NCBI GenBank assembly: GCA_024220505.1
Contig: JAKZZE010000021.1
Span: 496,001-560,000, forward strand
Length of the DNA stretch: 64,000 nucleotides
Source of the DNA: Rhizopus arrhizus
Lineage: Eukaryota > Mucoromycota > Mucoromycetes > Mucorales > Rhizopodaceae
Reading direction: 5' to 3'
The position numbers were made by a program, and so were the translations under genes. The notes beneath the pieces are model-generated. The model worked only from the letters and a program-made list of their open reading frames with translations, ran no database searches and was not told where the DNA came from. Position 1 is the stretch's first letter; each line of letters begins with the position of its first letter. Of the stretch, positions 47,661 through 58,578 are shown in pieces.

Positions 47661-48088
47661 TCTGTTCTAATAAGTAACTGCTGTTAAAATGTCAAGGTAT
47701 TTATATGTTTTTTGAGTTTTCTGATTATCTGTTGTTTTTGGTTTTTAGTTTGGAAAATTTTTGTATGAACCTATATAGCCATCTGAATTCAAACAACTGT
47801 CTGTATTCATTCAATTCTTGTGGTACAACTTTTTAATATTTCCATATTGTGTGCGTTACAGTATAATAATATTTTTTTTTTGACTTTTTTCACTTTTTGA
47901 CTTCTTTCACTTTTGCTTCCTGTAACCTCTTTACTGGTGTAGATTTTTCTTTTATACTAGCTTGGTTGCTGGTTTAGATTTTTAAGTAAATAAGTATTGT
48001 CGGTAATGACCACCAGATCTTGTTAAGTAGATCAGTCTGTATTGAATAAAAGTAAAATAAAAAGATAAAATAAAAAAGAGATTACAAT

Positions 48089-48385
48089 TGTGGAATAGGC
48101 GTGTTGTTCTCTCGATTAATAAAATTAACAAATAAATCAAATAATCGATGAGTCTCTTGAACCTCTTTATTGAGTAAGGACGAGAGAGAGCCCATTCAAT
48201 ACAAACTACGTCTTAGAATATAACAATATGATTTAGGGTCCGAGGTAGTACGGTATAAATTGTGTGGGCTGTTTATCGTACATAGCACGAAGTGCTATAT
48301 ATGATATACAGTCAAATTATTAATTTTAAGAATCTTTTGAGTGATCTCACACGACATTAAGGAAATTATTAGAGTAAATACGACA
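48089..48385. mobile_element. Solo LTR with 5-bp target duplication
   Basis: A 297-bp insertion starts TGTGGAATAGGC and ends AAATACGACA (TG..CA termini). It is flanked on both sides by ACAAT (48084-48088 and 48386-48390). Removing the insert and one ACAAT restores GATTACAATGAAG, that is an intact box B as in the other repeat units. Internal features (AATAAA strings, no ORF) fit an LTR left by recombination of an LTR retrotransposon. The superfamily is unknown. Confidence 0.85.
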
Positions 48386-49414
48386 ACAATGAAGTACATA
48401 ATTCAAGGGATTATTGATTCTTCCTATTTATAAAATAAAAGAAGTATTTTGTTTCAAAGGAGATTTATTTGGATAAGATAGTAATAATAATAATAATTCT
48501 TGATAAATTGTTGATATTTATATGTTTTTGGTTTTCTTGATTTTGTGATGTTTTTAGATTTTTGTGTTTTCCTTTGAATTGTGAATTTAGTTGAGTTATT
48601 CAATTTCATTGAGTTATCAAAAAATATTGAGGACATGAACTTAGTTCAGGTCTGAACTTTCTTCGTCAAGTGGTACAGTTTGGTTAAAAGAATTTCTATT
48701 TTCGTCACAACATTACATTGTTTGGTGAGTTAATGTTTGGTTAGATTTGATTGGCAATATTAATGTTATTTTTCTTGGAGTTATAAAGGTTGTTATTAAT
48801 AAAGAGAGTTTTCTTGAGTTTTTACAAGTTTAGGTGCTTGATGTGACCACCAGATCTTTTAAGTAAGATCAAATAAGTAAATAAAATGTAAAGAAAAAAA
48901 AAATAAAGGGATCAGGAACTTTTTATGAGAAGGTTGCCTGTTTATTGAATAATATATAATAAAATATATGAGTAGAACTGTACTGTCCTTTTCTTTGACT
49001 AAATGGTTAGGATATTTATATGTTGTAATTTTTTGTTGCTTCAATGGCTTGTAAGAGTTAACGGTTTTGAAATAAAGTAAAGTTGATGAAAATGGATAAA
49101 AAAAAATAAGAGTTGGGTAGAGTATTGATACTAGGTTCGCTTGTAAGTGACCACCAGACCTTGTTAAGTAGATCAGACTTGTTTGTAATAAGGTAACTTG
49201 ACGAGTGTTTTTAAGAATGTTTACAATGAAAATAATTGGCTTCAAGGGACTTGTCTTGCTTGTGTTTTAAGAGTGTTATACCAAAAGATTCAGGGATAAA
49301 GATACTTGATTTATTGGATAAAATATATTTATATTGTTAAAAAAGGAAAGTTGAGGTAAGTCAAGAAAAGTCAAAAGAATAAAAAGCTGGGCTTTTTATA
49401 GGCAAAAATGTAAA

Positions 49415-49453
49415 AATATCAAAAGGTTAAAAAAATATCAAAAGGTAAAAAAA
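49415..49453. repeat. Short tandem repeat at left flank of DIRS-B
   Basis: Two units of ATATCAAAAGGTTAAAAAA. The same repeat continues on the other side of DIRS-B (58607 onward), so the element inserted inside this array. Confidence 0.8.
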
Positions 49454-49501
49454 TTGTTTGGCGTACCTTTAACAATCCCTATTGACTCCGACTCGTCTTC
49501 C

Positions 49502-49620
49502 AATGTGGTAAACGCTCCAAGTGCCACGCTTTTATTTTCCTTTTTTGTAATATTTTTAAATTAAATTATATAAAACTAATTTCAATGCAACATTGCCTTT
49601 CCTCTTCATACCTTCAAAAG
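49502..49620. repeat. DIRS-B left inverted terminal repeat
   Basis: Begins AATGTGGTAAACGCTCCAAG and ends ATACCTTCAAAAG; inverted copy of 58460-58578, both 119 bp with few differences. Confidence 0.9.
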
Positions 49621-50126
49621 CCGCGCATTCGTGGAATAAACTATGGCAGAAAACAATGAACGAACATTTACTCAATCAGAAGTTGAAGCCTTATTCAAAG
49701 AATTCGAGAGAAGACTTACAATCAAAGACTAACTTAAGTCGAACGAGACCCCACTACCCGTGGAAATCGTTACCGAGTTGGAGAATTTATCTTCCAGCCA
49801 ACATGAAACAAACTTCAAAAAGTTTAAAAGAGAAAGCCACAGATACATCCTTGATGAATGGACAACACCTGAAAAAATCAACAAAAGTATTTACCCAGAA
49901 CTCAAAAGACATACAGTCGAAACATCTTATGTCGTCAACCATGTGTATAAACTTACAGAAAACACACGTTTTCAAGCCAAAACAGCCACTTGTTGTATAA
50001 TGGTTAAAATAATAAAATAAAAGGTGGAAACAAAAAATAAAGAAACAGTGTAGATACTTTTTGAGACTGATCTTTATTTCAGTTTAAGTTAAAGTAAAAA
50101 TTATTCTAATTGAAGGCAGGTATTTA

Positions 50127-51766
50127 CAGTAGGTCAAAAAATTGCTGCAAGGAATTGCAAAATACCGGTTTTACAGCTGGTTGTCTATGGATACTGCATG
50201 AAACTATCTCAAACATTGATTGTTTGTACCTCACTAGAAGGGGCATTTATTTGTCGATTATCTGATATGGGCAATAGTTATTGGTGGAATTTGACATTGT
50301 TAAAGGGAATTTTATAAACATCCGGCATTTTTTACTTGTTTACATATTTTTGGAATAACAAATTTTAATACGACCCAACCGGTTGCTATCATAATTTTTC
50401 ACATTCTTGACATGATTAGAATGTTGCCAGTATATAAAAGCGCTTAAAATTCCTTTATTCTAAATTTTAAATTTTCTTATCTAAATTATTTCTCTTTTTT
50501 ACCTTATTACCAATCGCATGCCTAAACGACTGCCAGAAGAAAAAGTAAACGATCTCAAGCAAGCATTAACTGGATCCACATCAACGTACGATATTGCTAA
50601 GGAGGTTGGAGTACATGAATCAACTGTTAGTAGATACTCTAGGCGGTTGTTTTCAAATAGGACAATGGGCTCAGCTGGTAGACCTACATTAGTCTCCAAA
50701 GTGACGAAGCGGCTAATCAAAAGAAAAGTCATTGAAGGGGTTCTAAAGACTGCCAAAGAGGTACACCGGGAGCTGGTTCAACTTGGCTATGCTATCTCAT
50801 ACCAGTCAGCAATTAACGTCCTGAAATCAATGGAGTTCCATTCTTCAATAAAAAAAAAGAAGCCGTTTCTGACAAAAGCTCATATGCAGCATCGATTAGA
50901 ATGGGCCAAGAAGCACCAGGATTGGACAGTGAAAGAATGGCGAAAAGTCGTCTTTTCTGATGAAACCAAGATCAACGTATGGGGCTCTGATGGTTGTAAG
51001 TATTAATGGAAAAGACCAAGTGATCCTCTTCAACCGCATCATCTAGAGTTTACAGTCAAGCATGGAGGCGGCAAGTTGATGATGTGGGGCTGCATAACAT
51101 CTGAAGGACCAGGATATGCTTGTCAAATTTACGATGGGAACATGAACGCGGATGTTTATCAGCATATATTAGACACTACACTTCGTGATACTATGGAGTA
51201 CTACAATTTCAACTGGTCCAACATTTACTTTCAGCATGATAATGATCCAAAGCACAAGGCAAAATCCACAATAGCCTGGTTAGATAATCATCAAGTGCGC
51301 TATATTAGCGATTGGCCAGCTCAGAGTCCGGACTTAAATCCAATAGAACATGTATGGCATCAACTGAAGTTAAAGCTCAGCTGTTACGAACGTAGAGCAA
51401 AGAATACGGATGAGCTTTGGGAACGAGTAGAAAAAGCATGGAATGAATTTGATAAAGAACTTTGCCAAAGGTACATCGATAGCATGCCGGCAAGAATTCA
51501 AGAGGTTATTAATAAAAAAGGAGGACCAACTGAATATTAATAAATAAACCCATTTCGTTCAAATTTTCGTTTTTTCAAATTTTCAAATTGCGCGCCTCAT
51601 ACTTCCTTCAATACTTATCCAATGGGGCTTAAACTCTTTCGGATTTTTCAAGACATGTAGGAAATCTACTATGTAGAAACAGAAGCAGTTTGTACCATTG
51701 TGACAGGATGTACGCTACAAAAACTGAGAAAAATGGATTCCTTGCAGCAATTTTTTGACCTACTGT
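50127..51766 (+). mobile_element. Tc1-like element 1 (short TIR)
   Basis: 1640 bp, flanked by TA on each side (50125-50126, 51767-51768). TIRs of about 29 bp start CAGTAGGTCAAAAAATTGCT. The uninterrupted right arm of the foldback element (TATTTATATCTTATTG in complement) shows the empty site. TIRs are much shorter than in elements 2-4, and transposase spacing differs. Confidence 0.93.
50518..51540 (+). pseudogene. Tc1-like transposase with one nonsense codon
   Basis: 341 codons counting one in-frame TAA at 51004-51006, where sister copies have an aromatic residue before WxRP. The N-terminal helix-turn-helix includes STYDIAKEVGVHESTVSRYS. DDE blocks: VVFSDETKINVWGSDGCKY (first Asp), YFQHDNDPKHKAKSTIAWL (second Asp) and WPAQSPDLNPIEHVWHQLK (Glu). 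I count 35 residues between second Asp and Glu, not the 34 of classic Tc1. Otherwise intact, so inactivation looks recent. Confidence 0.9.
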
Positions 51767-52202
51767 ATATCTTATTGAGTGAGTGGCTTGATATCTTCTA
51801 TTGTAAGCGTTCTTCTAATATTCAGGTACTTTAGCAAGTGTCATCTATTATTATGATTATGAAAACTTTTCATTTGTTCTTTTGTATGTCTGTCATAGAT
51901 TATCTTTTATTCTGGGAATTCCTCACTGATTTGAATAAGGTTATTTTACGCGTTATTTCAATTATATGAAAGATTAGCAATATTCCTGATATTGGATTGG
52001 ATCTTGTTATTTTAGTTGATACTTCTTCTTATCAAAGAACTCTTATTAATACAAAACATATTCTAAAAGAACATGTTTAATTGGAATTGATTGTATGATC
52101 TTATTTAAATAAACTTATATTTTTATTTTATTTAATTATGATCTTGTATTAAGACTTATATTTATCAATGTCTACTATGATCAGTTACTGTTCTACAACA
52201 AA

Positions 52203-52442
52203 AGGCATTGTTTGATCTCTGGTCATCTTCTTCAGCGGATTCCATATACTTGAGGCTACTTGGGAGTCTAAGGGCTTTAAGTGCCATGTCTTTAGCTTCT
52301 CATTCTTGTTTTTTAGCTTGAACGAATCCAAAGATTGCCAATTGTCTACTCTGCTCTCGACATCTAAGGATAATTGATTGCATCTCTTCTTCTCCCAAGG
52401 TTCCTGTTGTGAGAGAATTAAGTTGTTCGAATATCTCAGTGG
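52203..52442. other. Loop of the foldback element
   Basis: Unique spacer between the arms. On the minus strand it codes QSLDSFKLKNKNEKLKTWHL and VASSIWNPLKKMTRDQT in a frame extending into the arms. Composition is protein-like, but no family is recognised. Confidence 0.4.
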
Positions 52443-53289
52443 TGTTGTAGAACCGTAACTGATCATAGTAGACATTGATAAATATAAGTCTTAATACAAG
52501 ATCATAATTAAATAAAATAAAAATATAAGTTTATTTAAATAAGATCATACAATCAATTCCAATTAAACATGTTCTTTTAGAATATGTTTTGTATTAATAA
52601 GAGTTCTTTGATAAGAAGAAGTATCAACTAAAATAACAAGATCCAATCCAATATCAGGAATATTGCTAATCTTTCATATAATTGAAATAACGCGTAAAAT
52701 AACCTTATTCAAATCAGTGAGGAATTCCCAGAATAAAAGATAATCTATGACAGACATACAAAAGAACAAATGAAAAGTTTTCATAATCATAATAATAGAT
52801 GACACTTGCTAAAGTACCTGAATATTAGAAGAACGCTTACAATAGAAGATATCAAGCCACTCACTCAATAAGATATAAATACCTGCCTTCAATTAGAATA
52901 ATTTTTACTTTAACTTAAACTGAAATAAACATCAGTCTCAAAAAGTACCTACACTGTTTCTTTATTTTTGTTTCTACCTTTTTCTTAATAACTATTACCA
53001 TTATACAACACCTTTGACGCAGAGTTCCTTCAACAACTGGAAGAAGCAAGATTCAAACAAAGACTCCTGCAACAAGCCAATAGTAATCGAGGACGAGGTT
53101 ATGTCCGTAGTGGACCTCGAGGAGGAAATTACCAATCTAGAGGTGGATCCAGAGGAGGCAATGGATACAACAGAGGATCTTTTTTTGGACGAAGCCAACA
53201 CAGAGGAGGGGGTACGAATGGGAGTCAGTACGACAACCACAACAGCAGCAACAACCTCAACCTCAACAACAACTCTCAAACACAACAGT

Positions 53290-53922
53290 AGATCTACCTT
53301 CTACACAACAGAAGATAGAACCCTCCAATTATTCCATACCGGAGGATGGCATTCTCCCGGGGGGACGACTACAAAAATTTTACCAGCAATGGTCAAAATT
53401 GACAACACACACTTGGCCATTATCGATAGTAAAAGAGGGATACCAAATTCAATTTCACCGTCAACCTTCACCTTGGAGAATTCGACACTTGAACCTGAAC
53501 CAGACGGAACAAACAGCGGTCAACGAAGCAGTAGACAAATTCCTTCAAGCAGGAATAATAGAGGTATCCCCCTCACAATCAACAAATTACTTATCGAATT
53601 TCTTCACAATACAAGAAACCAACAAACGGAGACCGATTTTGGATTGCCAGAAGCTCAACCTTTTTATTCAATGCCAACATTTCAAAATGGAGGGAGTTCC
53701 AGCTCTTCGCGAAATTATGGAGAAGGAAGATTACATTTGCAAAATAGATCTGAAAGACGCTTACGTAGTAATTCCAATACATCAGAAACCACGTCAATAT
53801 CTCACATTCATGAACAGAGGAACGGTCTACCAATACAAGGCTCTAGCATTTGGAATGAGCGCAAGTCCAAGGATTTTCAGCAAAATGATAAGACACGTAA
53901 TGGAGCCTTTGAGAACACTAGG
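53290..53922 (+). pseudogene. DIRS-B reverse transcriptase, N-terminal half
   Basis: Frame from about 53290, with an ATG at 53399. It reads LNQTEQTAVNEAVDKFLQAG, IIEVSPSQSTNYLSNFFTIQ, RRPILDCQKLNLFIQCQHFK, DYICKIDLKDAYVVIPIHQK (first catalytic Asp) and YKALAFGMSASPRIFSKMIR. It ends at MEPLRTLG where the 53923-55997 insertion begins; removal of the insertion and one CACTAGG joins it in frame to the YLDD half at 56004. The recombinase frame (53014-53925) is also open across this stretch and is treated here as the overlapping frame, not as a separate protein. Confidence 0.85.
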
Positions 53923-54194
53923 TGATTTATCCAAGAATAGAAAGGAACAAGAGAGGACGAGACTCGATAAAGAGATTGCTTTATTTAATAAGAAAATGAT
54001 ACTCTATTTATACTTTTCATACACGGATAATATTTCATGTCATGGATTAATAATTAATGAGTATGATATAACTGATGACAAATAGATAATGGTTACGTGT
54101 TCTTCCATTGTTATCTTTGTCATCAAAAGCATTTATCCATAGAATACTCGTATATGATTGACTGCGATTGACTGTGATTTAGTTCCTGGATTTA

Positions 54195-55854
54195 CAGTGG
54201 GTGGAAAAATGGTTCCAATGTTTTCGTCTCGCAACTTTAACACTTTATAACTTTTGAACTACAAATGGTAACGACTCACAAAAACATGCATTTTGTAGCG
54301 CTTTTGCAGCTTATATTAGTGAAAAAATATTTTGCTTGAACTGTTACACAATCGGGGGTAAACTAACATTAAGTACAAAAACCAACATTGGAACCATTTT
54401 TCCACTACAACTCTAGATAACTTTATTTGTTATTTAATGGAATTTTCACTAGAGCGTTTTAGCTGATTATGAGTCATACCATTCCGGCTATCGCCGAAAA
54501 AGTCTACGTGACTTATAAAATTAATTTCTCCCCGGTCAAAGCTTTTTTTTCCTTTTCTTTCTCCACATATCAAAGGTTTGGAGTATCAGTACACATATGG
54601 TTCGCGCTCTCTCTAAAACAAGCAAGAAAGCATCAAATCATTGGTTTTACAAAACAAGTCATACTCAGTGATAATGGAACGTATCCTTAATTTAAAAAAA
54701 TCTACTTTAAGTAGATATGCCAACAAGTTTTCTCCTGGTAGAGTAACAGCAAACCCTGTTAGAAAGGCTGCTCTAAGCGTTACCACCAAGTCTTATATAC
54801 GTAAGCAGATTGTCAATGGTACACTCAAGACTGCGAAGGCTGTCCATAAGTATCTAGTATGCACTGGCCATAATATTAGCTACTCAGGTACCATTAAGGT
54901 TATGAAAAGCATGAACTTCCATGCTAAGATAAAAGTAAAAAAGCCTTTATTGACTAAGATTCAGAAAGCAAGACGACTAGCATGGGCAGAAGAGCATAAA
55001 AACTGGGCAAGCGATGACTGGAGACGTATGGTATTCAGTGACGAAACAAAAGTCAATGTTTATGGGTCAGATGGTTGCAAATACTTTTGGAGTCGACCAG
55101 ATAATAAACTTCAACCCCATCATCTCGACTTGACAGTTAAAGGAGGGGGTGTTAGCATTATGGTATGGGGTTGTATTACCTACTACAGGCCTGGTTATGC
55201 ATGCTGGATCAGTGAAGGCACAATGAAAGCTTCTGATTATGTCGGAATTCTCAGTACAACTCTTATGGATAGCCTTGGTTACTATGGTTACAATCCTCAG
55301 GACATCTATTTTCAACAGGATAACGATCCTAAACACACATCAAAGCTAGTTAGGCAATGGTTCAAGGACAACAACTTCAAGTGTGACCATACCTTCAACT
55401 GGCCATCACAAAGTCCGGATCTAAACCCAATAGAGCACATCTGGCACCACCTTAAGCTCAAGTTAAGCGCGTATGATACTAGGGCAAAAGGTGTGCATGA
55501 ATTATGGGATCGTGTTGAAAAAGAATGGCCTACTTTTACAGCAGAAGACTGTAGGAGATACATAGACAGTATGCCTGATCGTTGTAGAGCTGTAATTGCA
55601 GCGAAAGGCTGTCATACTACATATTAATAAAATAAAGCATGCAGTGGAAAAATGGTTCCAATGTTGGTTTTTGTACTTAATGTTAGTTTACCCCCGATTG
55701 TGTAACAGTTCAAGCAAAATATTTTTTCACTAATATAAGCTGCAAAAGCGCTACAAAATGCATGTTTTTGTGAGTCGTTACCATTTGTAGTTCAAAAGTT
55801 ATAAAGCGTTAAAGTTGCGAGACGAAAACATTGGAACCATTTTTCCACCCACTG
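54195..55854 (+). mobile_element. Tc1-like element 2 (long TIR)
   Basis: 1660 bp flanked by TA (54193-54194, 55855-55856). TIRs are about 212 bp (54195-54406 and 55643-55854), starting CAGTGGGTGGAAAAATGGTT. Each TIR carries the outer motif GTGGAAAAATGGTTCCAATG and, at its inner edge, the same motif inverted. Confidence 0.93.
54600..55627 (+). pseudogene. Tc1-like transposase with N-terminal frameshift
   Basis: ATG at about 54597 (MVRALSK) matches the MVRSLPL start of element 4, but the frame breaks a few codons later. The open frame resumes as ESIKSLVLQNKSYSVIMERI then LKKSTLSRYANKFSPG and runs to the end at 55627. DDE blocks: MVFSDETKVNVYGSDG, YFQQDNDPKHTSKLVRQWF, WPSQSPDLNPIEHIWHHLK; 37 residues between second Asp and Glu. 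Only the early indel prevents a full-length product. Confidence 0.88.
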
Positions 55855-56003
55855 TAATATAATTTAACCGTGCAATTACGCAGCATCTTATCCTTAATGA
55901 AGATTATCCGAATTAACCTGTAGCCTATCTATTGGATATATTTTGCATGTAGCTTATTAATACTGTTTTCATATCGAGTTATGAATGATGGATACATCAC
56001 TAG

Positions 56004-57295
56004 GCATCCGCTTGGTTTATTATTTGGACGACATTTGCATTCTAGAGAAATCAGTGGAGAAAATGAATCAAGTCACAGAACTAGTTATTACTCACTTGGA
56101 GAACTTGGGCTTTTTGATCAACAGAAAAAAGAGTATGTTAACCCCATTGAAAACACAGGAATTCCTAGGCTTTACGTTCAACACAAAGACAATGAAGATT
56201 TCAGTTCCAGAGAAAAAAATATCCAAATTAAAGAGTCGAATAAATCAAGCATTAGTCACATCAAAAACAAGAACATGCAGATGGTTTGCGAGTTTGATTG
56301 GGAAGATGACAGCTATGATTCCGGCAATAGGCGAAGCACTACTACATATCAGATATTTGCAGAGAGACTTAGCACAGAGTCTACATCTACATCATCAAAA
56401 CTGGGAAGCAAATTATACATTGTCAACAAACAGTTTAACCGAATTGAATTGGTGGATCAAGTGGATCAACTTCAAAAATGGCTTACCGATTCACAAACAA
56501 TACTTGAATCCTTCGATTACAATTCACGCGGACGCATCCGATTTAGGATGGGGAGTAGCTTCACCACTAATACAGACATCAGGGAGATGGACGGTGGAAG
56601 AGCTTACGCACTCAATCAATGTGAGGGAGCTGAAAACAATTCTATTTTCACTACAACTTCATGTTCCGTGTTTGAAGAAAGGATCTATAATCAAGATATT
56701 CACCGACAACATGACAGCGTTGAAATACACAACAAAATCAGGAGGAACTTCGTCAATTCACCTACAATCAATAGCAGTGGAAATACAGGAGATATGCAAT
56801 CAACATCAGTTTCAAGTAATATATCAACACATTCCAGGTATTCAGAATATTCAAGCAGATACATTGAGTCGACAAAGTCACCAATCACCTTTGTACGAGG
56901 CAACAATGCCGAAGACAGTGTTCAACAAGATAAACAAACATTGGGGACCACTGAAGATAGACGCCTTCGCGTCCAGAACGAACAATCAACTGACAAAATA
57001 TTGGAGTTTACAACCCGACCCGACAGCAACAGCAACAGATGCACTGGCGCAGAAATGGTTGAAGAAAGGGATGTACCTGTTTCCACCATGGAAGTTGATC
57101 CCTCAAGTCATACAACAAATACAGAAACAAAAAATACAAAAGACAGTGTTAATCACACCGAACTGGCCCACTCAACATTGGTACCCACTGATCACTCAAT
57201 TACATCAAATACAACCACCTCAACAATTTCGACTCAAGGGATGGACGATGACCGCTTGGCTGTTATCCGGCAGAAAAGAAAATACGAGGGAATAG
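56004..57295 (+). pseudogene. DIRS-B RT C-terminal half, RNase H and MT-like region
   Basis: Continues RT with IRLVYYLDDICILEKSVEKM (catalytic YLDD), NRKKSMLTPLKTQEFLGFTF and WFASLIGKMTAMIPAIGEAL. RNase H: ITIHADASDLGWGVASPL, INVRELKTILFSL, IIKIFTDNMTALKYTTKSGG, YQHIPGIQNIQADTLSRQ. MT-like: LKIDAFASRTNNQLTKYWSL, GMYLFPPWKLIPQVI and TPNWPTQHWYPLI. Uninterrupted in itself; called a pseudogene only because the RT is split by the insertion at 53923-55997. Overlaps the recombinase frame, as in DIRS-A. Confidence 0.88.
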
Positions 57296-58407
57296 ATGCA
57301 GATGCTTCAAATTTCTTGGAAAAATCAGTACGCACAAACACAGCAAGAGTATACAATGGAGGTTGGAAGAAATGGGTAATATGGTGTAAAGCCCAAACGC
57401 CAATGATTGAACCGACAAAATATGATGTACAACAAGTTTTTAAATTCTTAATGAAATTCAAGCATCTTTCATCCAGTCATCTAAATGAAATACGATCAGC
57501 CATCGCCTCCACATTTAAAACACTACATCCTGAAGAAATACCACTTGCAAATCAACCCATTATCATTGAATTCTTTAAAGCAAAGCGACATCAAGAAATT
57601 AGAATCCCAACGAAGAGTCAATTGGCCACTTGGGATATAAATATTTTGATCAGTTATATTAACAAAAAATTGAAGAACACCAAAAACCTAGCTTTATATG
57701 ATTTGCAGATCAAGACACTTCTACTTCTATGTATGAGCACTATGGAGAGACCAAGGAGTGATATAGGTCGTTTGCAACATCGAGACATACAACTTGAATT
57801 TTACGAAGATAAGGTAGTAGCAGCAACAATTATTTTTCGAGAGGCAAAAGAAACCAACGTAAAATCATCTCAACTTGGGTTAATCGAAGAGGAAGACTTA
57901 TGTCCAGTTCGTACACTACCCTGGTTTATGTCCGTATCAAGTAAAGTAAGACAACAACTCCCAGAAGATCACACTTTGTTCCTAGCATACATCAACGACA
58001 ACAACAAGGTTAACTCTGTACGTGCATCTACGATTTCTGGTTGGATAAAAAACTCAATGGCGGAAGCAGGGATTGACACTTCAAATTACAAACCACACTC
58101 AATCAGGTCAGCTTCAAGTACAAAAGCGGTGGAAAAAGGATCTTCTATTGAGGAAGTAAAACAACATGCAAATTGGAGCAGAAGAGCATTCACCTTTGAG
58201 GACTACTACTACAAACCAACAGCACAACAGTCCACAAGCACAGAAATAGTCAACTCAATTTTTTCTATGTCTGAAAACCATACCACATTGGAAGACGAGT
58301 CGGAGTCAATAGGGGTTGTTAAAGGTACGCCAAACAATACTATAGTTGACGTAGACGAGTCTAAAAATGTGGTAAACCCCACACCATGGTACAGAAGTTG
58401 GTTCTGA
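57260..58407 (+). CDS. DIRS-B tyrosine recombinase
   Basis: The coding-looking part of an 808-codon frame open from 55981; the start is approximate (about IRQKRKYEGIDADASNFLEK). The N-terminal core-binding domain reads TNTARVYNGGWKKWVIWCKA and LNEIRSAIASTFKTLHPEEI. The catalytic domain has LLLCMSTMERPRSDIGRLQH (first Arg), EEEDLCPVRTLPWFMSVSSK, HSIRSASSTKAVEKGSSIEE (HxxR), VKQHANWSRRAFTFEDYYYK (His/Trp box and catalytic Tyr). All catalytic residues appear present, in contrast with DIRS-A. The last 40 codons (58282 onward) overlap the internal complementary region, so that peptide is dictated by end sequence. Would insert circular DNA copies. Confidence 0.85.
58282..58377. repeat. DIRS-B internal complementary region
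   Basis: Bases 58282-58337 complement the left end (49454-49509). Bases 58338-58377 complement the right end (58567-58606). It lies within the recombinase coding frame. Confidence 0.9.
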
Positions 58408-58459
58408 ATCCCCACCCTTAAATACTACAATACACACAAAAAATTGATAACTTGCTTGC

Positions 58460-58578
58460 CTTTTGAAGGTATGAAGAGGAAAGGCAATGCTGCATTGAAA
58501 TTAATTTTATATAATTTAATTTAAAAATATTACAAAAAAGGAAAATAAAAGCGTGGCACTTGGAGCGTTTACCACATT
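58460..58578. repeat. DIRS-B right inverted terminal repeat
   Basis: Reverse complement of 49502-49620, beginning CTTTTGAAGGTATGAAGAGG. Confidence 0.9.

Larger units (their letters stand above)
43389..47677 (+). mobile_element. DIRS-A: complete-ended DIRS-type tyrosine-recombinase retroelement
   Basis: About 4.29 kb with full DIRS architecture. A left ITR at 43431-43526 and right ITR at 47566-47660 are inverted copies, each flanked by unique terminal extensions (43389-43430; 47661-47677). An internal complementary region at 47404-47515 is the reverse complement of the left end fused to the reverse complement of the right end, with the junction at 47472/47473. It encodes a Gln-rich gag-like protein, RT-RNase H-MT-like protein and tyrosine recombinase in overlapping frames. 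No target duplication, as expected for DIRS. It is inserted in the hairpin-repeat array. It seems structurally intact but the recombinase is damaged. Confidence 0.93.
47678..49453 (+). repeat. AT-rich repeat units with boxes A and B, interrupted by a solo LTR
   Basis: Box A copies at 48006, 48843 and 49147; box B at 48084/48386 (split by the LTR) and 49219. The 49130-49330 stretch is almost base-for-base the same as 41860-42055, including GTAATAAGGTAACTTGACGA. T-rich low-complexity DNA at 47870-47960. No protein-coding gene seen. Confidence 0.7.
49991..53010. mobile_element. Foldback (long inverted repeat) element with 568-bp arms
   Basis: The left arm is 49991-50126 plus 51769-52200 (568 bp without the Tc1 insertion). 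The right arm is 52443-53010 (568 bp). Arms are near-identical inverted copies with ends TGTTGTATAATGGT. The loop is about 242 bp (52201-52442). A 96-codon minus-strand frame (52475-52185, ending MTRDQTMPFVVEQ) covers the loop and the arm tips; its function is unknown. No convincing target duplication was found. It inserted into the gag gene of DIRS-B. A Tc1-like element later entered its left arm. Confidence 0.88.
49643..53285 (+). pseudogene. DIRS-B gag-like gene, split by the foldback element
   Basis: The 5' part starts ATG 49643 (MAENNERTFTQSEVEALFKE, then FERRLTIKD). It meets an in-frame TAA near 49730 and continues ETPLPVEIVTELENLSSSQH to RHTVETSYVVNHVYKLTENT up to the foldback boundary at 49990. 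The 3' part resumes at 53013 with FDAEFLQQLEEARFKQRLLQ and an RGG-rich tail (GRGYVRSGPRGGNYQSRGGS, FFGRSQHRGGGTNGSQ) ending near 53285. RGG boxes suggest RNA binding. The nonsense codon and the 3-kb insertion both disable it. Confidence 0.7.
53923..55997. mobile_element. Non-autonomous insertion with 7-bp duplication, itself carrying a Tc1-like element
   Basis: CACTAGG occurs at 53916-53922 and again at 55998-56004. Between them lie about 415 bp of non-coding DNA plus Tc1-like element 2. The ends are weak inverted repeats (TGATTTATCCAAGAAT versus GATGTATCCATCATTC, 11 of about 15 matching). Excision of the insert plus one CACTAGG restores the DIRS-B RT frame exactly (TLG/IRLVYYLDD). Size, TIR and duplication would fit a small hAT-like or similar DNA element, but the class is uncertain. 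Confidence 0.75.

Noticed and set aside
53014..53925. 303-codon frame as a separate gene
   Set aside because: Low-complexity shadow of the gag tail and RT in the recombinase frame of DIRS-B.
54469..54690. ORF at the start of Tc1-like element 2 as the transposase start
   Set aside because: Begins in the spacer and is out of frame with the transposase; the likely real start is the MVRALSK at about 54597.
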